Assembly (NCBI GenBank): GCA_002789895.1
Contig: PFUC01000069.1
Span: 1 to 16,802, forward strand
Direction of reading: 5' to 3'
From: Candidatus Collierbacteria bacterium CG_4_9_14_3_um_filter_43_16
Lineage (GTDB): Bacteria > Patescibacteriota > Microgenomatia > UBA1400 > MFAQ01
DNA length: 16,802 nucleotides
Shown: positions 14,987 through 16,802 of the stretch, piece after piece
Layout: each line of letters begins with the position of its first letter
Position numbering within the stretch: the stretch's first letter is position 1
Notes under the pieces: generated by a model
Database searches by the model: none
Told to the model about the DNA's origin: nothing
The model's input: only the letters and a program-made list of their open reading frames with translations
Translations under genes and position numbers: made by a program

Positions 14987-15060
14987 GGGTCGATAGCTCA
15001 GCTGGTTAGAGCGCGAAGCTTATACCTTCGATGTCGTAGGTCCGAATCCTACTCGACCCA
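14987..15060 (+). tRNA. tRNA-Ile with anticodon UAU
   Basis: A full 74-nt cloverleaf can be folded. The acceptor pairs GGGTCGA (14987-14993) with TCGACCC (15053-15059), discriminator A15060. The D-stem is GCTC/GAGC, and the anticodon stem CGAAG/CTTCG encloses the loop CTTATAC. The T-stem is GTAGG/CCTAC with loop TCCGAAT. The anticodon is TAT (15021-15023), reading AUA. The acceptor and D-arm closely resemble bacterial tRNA-Ile. Most bacteria read AUA with a CAU anticodon modified to lysidine, so a genomic UAU is unusual. T-loop position 55 is C instead of the near-universal U. CCA is not encoded (CAA follows), so it must be added enzymatically. A protein gene starts 3 nt downstream. Confidence 0.92.
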
Positions 15061-15063
15061 CAA

Positions 15064-15432
15064 ATGAAGATGAAGACCAAAAACCAAAAGATAAAAGTAA
15101 AATATGATCGTCTTTTGAGGGTGTCTCAAATAAAGAATAGTCTCGATGATTATGTGGAAAATAGTTGGCCGCAAGAAATGTTGATAAGTGGAAATCTAGA
15201 CTTGGGGAAGAATGGAAACCCTGTGACCATTTATCTGGAGGATGAAGTCACGGGTGAACAACTTGAAGTGTCGGGGGTAAAGAATGCCTTTTTGATCCTC
15301 GAGGATACGAGAAGAACCACCTCTGGCTGGCTGGCTATAGCCATAGGGTCTTTGGAAAAAATGGGAGATGTTTTGGGGTTTTTATCTCAGACTACGCTGG
15401 AAACCATTAAAAAATTAACCAAGAGAGGTTAA
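15064..15432 (+). CDS. Hypothetical protein immediately downstream of the tRNA
   Basis: This 122-residue protein is not recognised. The N-terminus is highly basic (KMKTKNQKIKVKYDR), and the middle (about 40-85) looks like mixed beta strands (ISGNLDLG, PVTIYLEDEVTGEQLEVSGV). The C-terminal part has a mildly hydrophobic helix (SGWLAIAIGSLEKMG) and a basic end. No clear membrane span, signal peptide or catalytic motif is visible. The ATG at 15064 is 3 nt after the tRNA discriminator base, and a second in-frame ATG is at 15070; neither has a Shine-Dalgarno. If co-transcribed, tRNA 3' processing would leave an almost leaderless message. Its TAA (15430-15432) overlaps the recombinase stop on the other strand. 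Confidence 0.72.
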   Translation: MKMKTKNQKIKVKYDRLLRVSQIKNSLDDYVENSWPQEMLISGNLDLGKNGNPVTIYLEDEVTGEQLEVSGVKNAFLILEDTRRTTSGWLAIAIGSLEKMGDVLGFLSQTTLETIKKLTKRG

Positions 15433-16304
15433 AGATCGATGATTTTTGGTTTGTCTTTTGCGGGTTTCTCTGAGATAAATTCCAGATATTTCTCGGTTGT
15501 AGAGAGTCTTTTGTGGCCAACGAGTTTACTAATGTAGACCAAAGGACTTCCAGAAGTTAACTGCTGAGCAATAAAGGTGTGTCTGAGGTCGTTGACTTTT
15601 GCATTTTCGATGCCGGCAATGTGGAAATAGCGGTCTAAATTGGAACGAATATTCCTAATTAGGAAGGAGTTTCCGGTTTTGGTTATAAAAACACTGTTGT
15701 TGGCACTTTTTGGCCTTACAGTCAAGTATCGATCAAGAGCTTCTCTGGCAGGTTGATTGATTGGTATAATACGCTCTGGATGAGACTCGTAGGCTCTAAT
15801 GGTGACTTGGTTGGTGTTTTTATCTATATCAGAAATCTTGAGGTTGGCTAATTCAGAGATACGCATACCGGTTTGGAGGAGGATCTCAACGATGGCTGCC
15901 ATTCTAACATCTTCACGGCAAGCATCCCTGAGCGCTCGATATTCGATTTTGTTTAGAATCCGAGGTGGTTTAGTATCATATCTGGGGTGAGAAACGCCAA
16001 CTGACGGGTTTTCGGAAATGAGACCATTAGCCTGCACATGAGCGAAGAAGGATTTAATAGAATTGATTTTTCTTGAGATAGATTTGGTTGTATAGCTATT
16101 TTCCGCCAAGTGAGCCTTAAAGGAGTCGATGTGATCTTTAGTGACTTCTTTGAGGTTAAAAATGTTCGATTTGGAGACGAAATCAGCCAGTTGCTCGATG
16201 TCTTTTGAATAGGCTAAGATGGTAGCAGAAGCTCTGCCCTGCTGGGAAAGATGTTTTTTAAAAGCAGAAACAGCTAGCTTGATATTGAGTTCGTTTTGGT
16301 CCAT
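15429..16304 (-). CDS. Xer-type tyrosine recombinase with a non-canonical active site
   Basis: This 291-residue protein has the XerC/XerD length and layout: an N-terminal SAM-like core-binding domain (about 5-95) and a C-terminal catalytic domain (about 112-285). Visible catalytic residues are Arg148 (TGMRISELANL), Arg241 and His242 in NDLRHTF, His264 in LVGHKRLS and nucleophile Tyr273 in TTEKYL. Two positions differ. The HxxR His is Asn238, and the beta-hairpin Lys expected in a GKGNKER-like stretch is absent (RAYESHPERIIP). Xer enzymes resolve chromosome dimers at dif during division. The divergent FtsB-like gene fits that role. A phage or island integrase is the alternative because a tRNA is nearby, but no att repeats were seen. 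It is driven by a strong extended -10 site at 16332-16340. Confidence 0.88.
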   Translation of the reverse strand: MDQNELNIKLAVSAFKKHLSQQGRASATILAYSKDIEQLADFVSKSNIFNLKEVTKDHIDSFKAHLAENSYTTKSISRKINSIKSFFAHVQANGLISENPSVGVSHPRYDTKPPRILNKIEYRALRDACREDVRMAAIVEILLQTGMRISELANLKISDIDKNTNQVTIRAYESHPERIIPINQPAREALDRYLTVRPKSANNSVFITKTGNSFLIRNIRSNLDRYFHIAGIENAKVNDLRHTFIAQQLTSGSPLVYISKLVGHKRLSTTEKYLEFISEKPAKDKPKIIDL

Positions 16305-16310
16305 TTTTGG

Positions 16311-16339
16311 TTAATATGTATTATGTCTCTAATTATAAC
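16311..16339 (+). promoter_or_regulatory. Promoter of the FtsB-like gene
   Basis: TTAATA (16311-16316, 4 of 6 matches) and TATAAC (16334-16339, 5 of 6 matches) are separated by exactly 17 nt. Initiation near 16346 would give a 16-nt leader to the GTG at 16362. The -10 shares bases with the opposing recombinase -10, so the two transcripts probably compete. Confidence 0.45.
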
Positions 16340-16340
16340 A
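16332..16340 (-). promoter_or_regulatory. Extended -10 promoter of the recombinase
   Basis: The minus strand reads TGTTATAAT, a perfect TGn-TATAAT extended -10. Predicted initiation near 16325 leaves a leader of about 20 nt before the ATG at 16304-16302. No Shine-Dalgarno is present in that leader. Confidence 0.6.
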
Positions 16341-16361
16341 CTCTAGGTTACAAAAAAGCAA

Positions 16362-16730
16362 GTGGTAAATAAAAGCACCAGAAGCAAGCACGAAAAGGGG
16401 TGGTATAGAGTTCTAATTTTGGTGATTATTTGGTTGCTCATAATCTCGCTTACGAGGGATGTTTGGCAGATAAGAACCGGTTTTGGTCGAATAGGAGAAG
16501 CAAATCGGAGGCTAGAAATCGAAAAAAAGAAAAATGAAGATCTAAAAGAGAAACTAGGGATGGTGATGACTGACGACTATAAAGAAAAAATCATTAGAGA
16601 GAAACTTAACATGCAGAAGGAGGGGGAGGTGTTAGTGGTGATGCCTGACAAGGCATTTGCCCAGGAGGAGGTAAGGCTGGTGAAATTCGTACCGAATTGG
16701 AGAAAGTGGTGGAATTTGTTATCAATGTAG
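16362..16730 (+). CDS. FtsB/DivIC-family septum protein
   Basis: This 122-residue bitopic protein has a short basic cytoplasmic N-terminus, one membrane span (about 17-31) and a coiled coil (about 40-66, rich in Glu, Lys and Leu). It then has the family signature around YKEKIIREKLNMQKEGEVLVV, matching the DivIC/FtsB pattern of ARExLxMxxPGE. In other bacteria these proteins join FtsL and FtsQ at the divisome and help activate septal peptidoglycan synthesis. The start is GTG at 16362; no upstream in-frame alternative fits the promoter, and no Shine-Dalgarno is seen. It is divergent from the recombinase gene with a 57-bp shared control region. The family call rests on architecture plus the short signature and is fairly good. 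Confidence 0.82.
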   Translation: MVNKSTRSKHEKGWYRVLILVIIWLLIISLTRDVWQIRTGFGRIGEANRRLEIEKKKNEDLKEKLGMVMTDDYKEKIIREKLNMQKEGEVLVVMPDKAFAQEEVRLVKFVPNWRKWWNLLSM

Positions 16731-16770
16731 AACCACTCTGAGTTTTCGGACACGTGTATTGTTGCGGGTC

Positions 16771-16787
16771 TAGGGTTCCGCCCCCTA
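16771..16787 (+). other. Hairpin in the 72-bp tail after the FtsB-like gene
   Basis: TAGGG (16771-16775) pairs with CCCTA (16783-16787) around the 7-nt loop TTCCGCC. It resembles a T-arm, but no matching acceptor or anticodon arm is present. No T-tract follows, so it is not a standard intrinsic terminator. An alternative pairing GCGG/CCGC competes with it. The window ends 15 bp later, so its role cannot be decided. Confidence 0.3.
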
Positions 16788-16802
16788 ATTAAGCAGGATT
16801 AT

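Noticed and set aside
14987..16304. A tRNA near a tyrosine recombinase, suggesting an integrated island
   Set aside because: No second copy of the tRNA 3' end is visible in the window, the recombinase is Xer-sized and divergent from a division gene, and neighbouring genes look like core genes.
16731..16802. A second tRNA at the window end
   Set aside because: A T-arm-like hairpin exists, but its loop lacks A58, and no acceptor partner (GCTTAAT), D-arm or anticodon arm can be found upstream.
1..16802. CRISPR array or insertion sequence
   Set aside because: No spaced direct repeats of 20-40 bp, no transposase frame and no terminal inverted repeats were seen.

Overview
The window reads as a chromosomal segment of a small-genome bacterium, most likely a member of the Patescibacteria (CPR), perhaps the Microgenomates branch. 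The reasons are a class II (B12-dependent) ribonucleotide reductase directly behind nrdR, a stand-alone membrane-anchored TraG/HerA-type ATPase with a small co-translated partner, short intergenic gaps, modest GC (about 40% by eye), and no Shine-Dalgarno sequence at any start examined. TGA is used as a stop (for example at 931-933, 8976-8978 and 12637-12639), so this is not a TGA=Gly lineage such as Gracilibacteria. The placement is an inference from gene content, not from a phylogeny.

Layout. 1-2369 (+): the 3' part of a PfkB-family sugar kinase, a D-2-hydroxyacid dehydrogenase and a small single-span membrane protein. 2419-8341 (-): a cell-wall cassette of two paralogous class A penicillin-binding proteins with a secreted or anchored GH18 glycosidase between them. 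A compact divergent promoter region at about 8341-8397 separates this from a degenerate CPBP/CAAX-like membrane protein (+). 8979-11888 (+): a control region with palindromic repeats, then nrdR and nrdJ. 11889-12273: a 385-bp gap holding octamer repeats, a promoter-like site and a possible small membrane ORF. 12274-14957 (+): a Q-rich small protein overlapping a TraG-like ATPase by 4 nt. 14987-15060: a tRNA whose anticodon reads UAU (Ile, AUA codons), followed 3 nt later by a hypothetical gene. 15429-16304 (-): a Xer-type tyrosine recombinase that shares a TTAA double stop with that gene. It is divergent from a FtsB/DivIC-like septum protein at 16362-16730.

How it fits together. The minus-strand cassette couples glycan polymerisation and crosslinking (two PBPs) to glycan hydrolysis (GH18). 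nrdR-nrdJ is a self-regulated dNTP module: both proteins carry an ATP-cone, so both can sense ATP/dATP. Xer and the FtsB-like protein, read from one shared promoter region, link chromosome resolution to division. The TraG-like ATPase pair is probably a DNA-handling or DNA-transport machine of unknown cargo.

The most interesting signals are: the tRNA-Ile(UAU) with a C at T-loop position 55 and its near-leaderless downstream gene; the three phased GTGNCAC motifs and the CCACCGGTGG palindrome inside the nrdR promoter; the window-wide absence of Shine-Dalgarno sequences with -10 boxes close to several start codons; and the lost catalytic residues in the recombinase and the CPBP-like protein. No CRISPR array, insertion sequence, rRNA or clear intrinsic terminator was seen.
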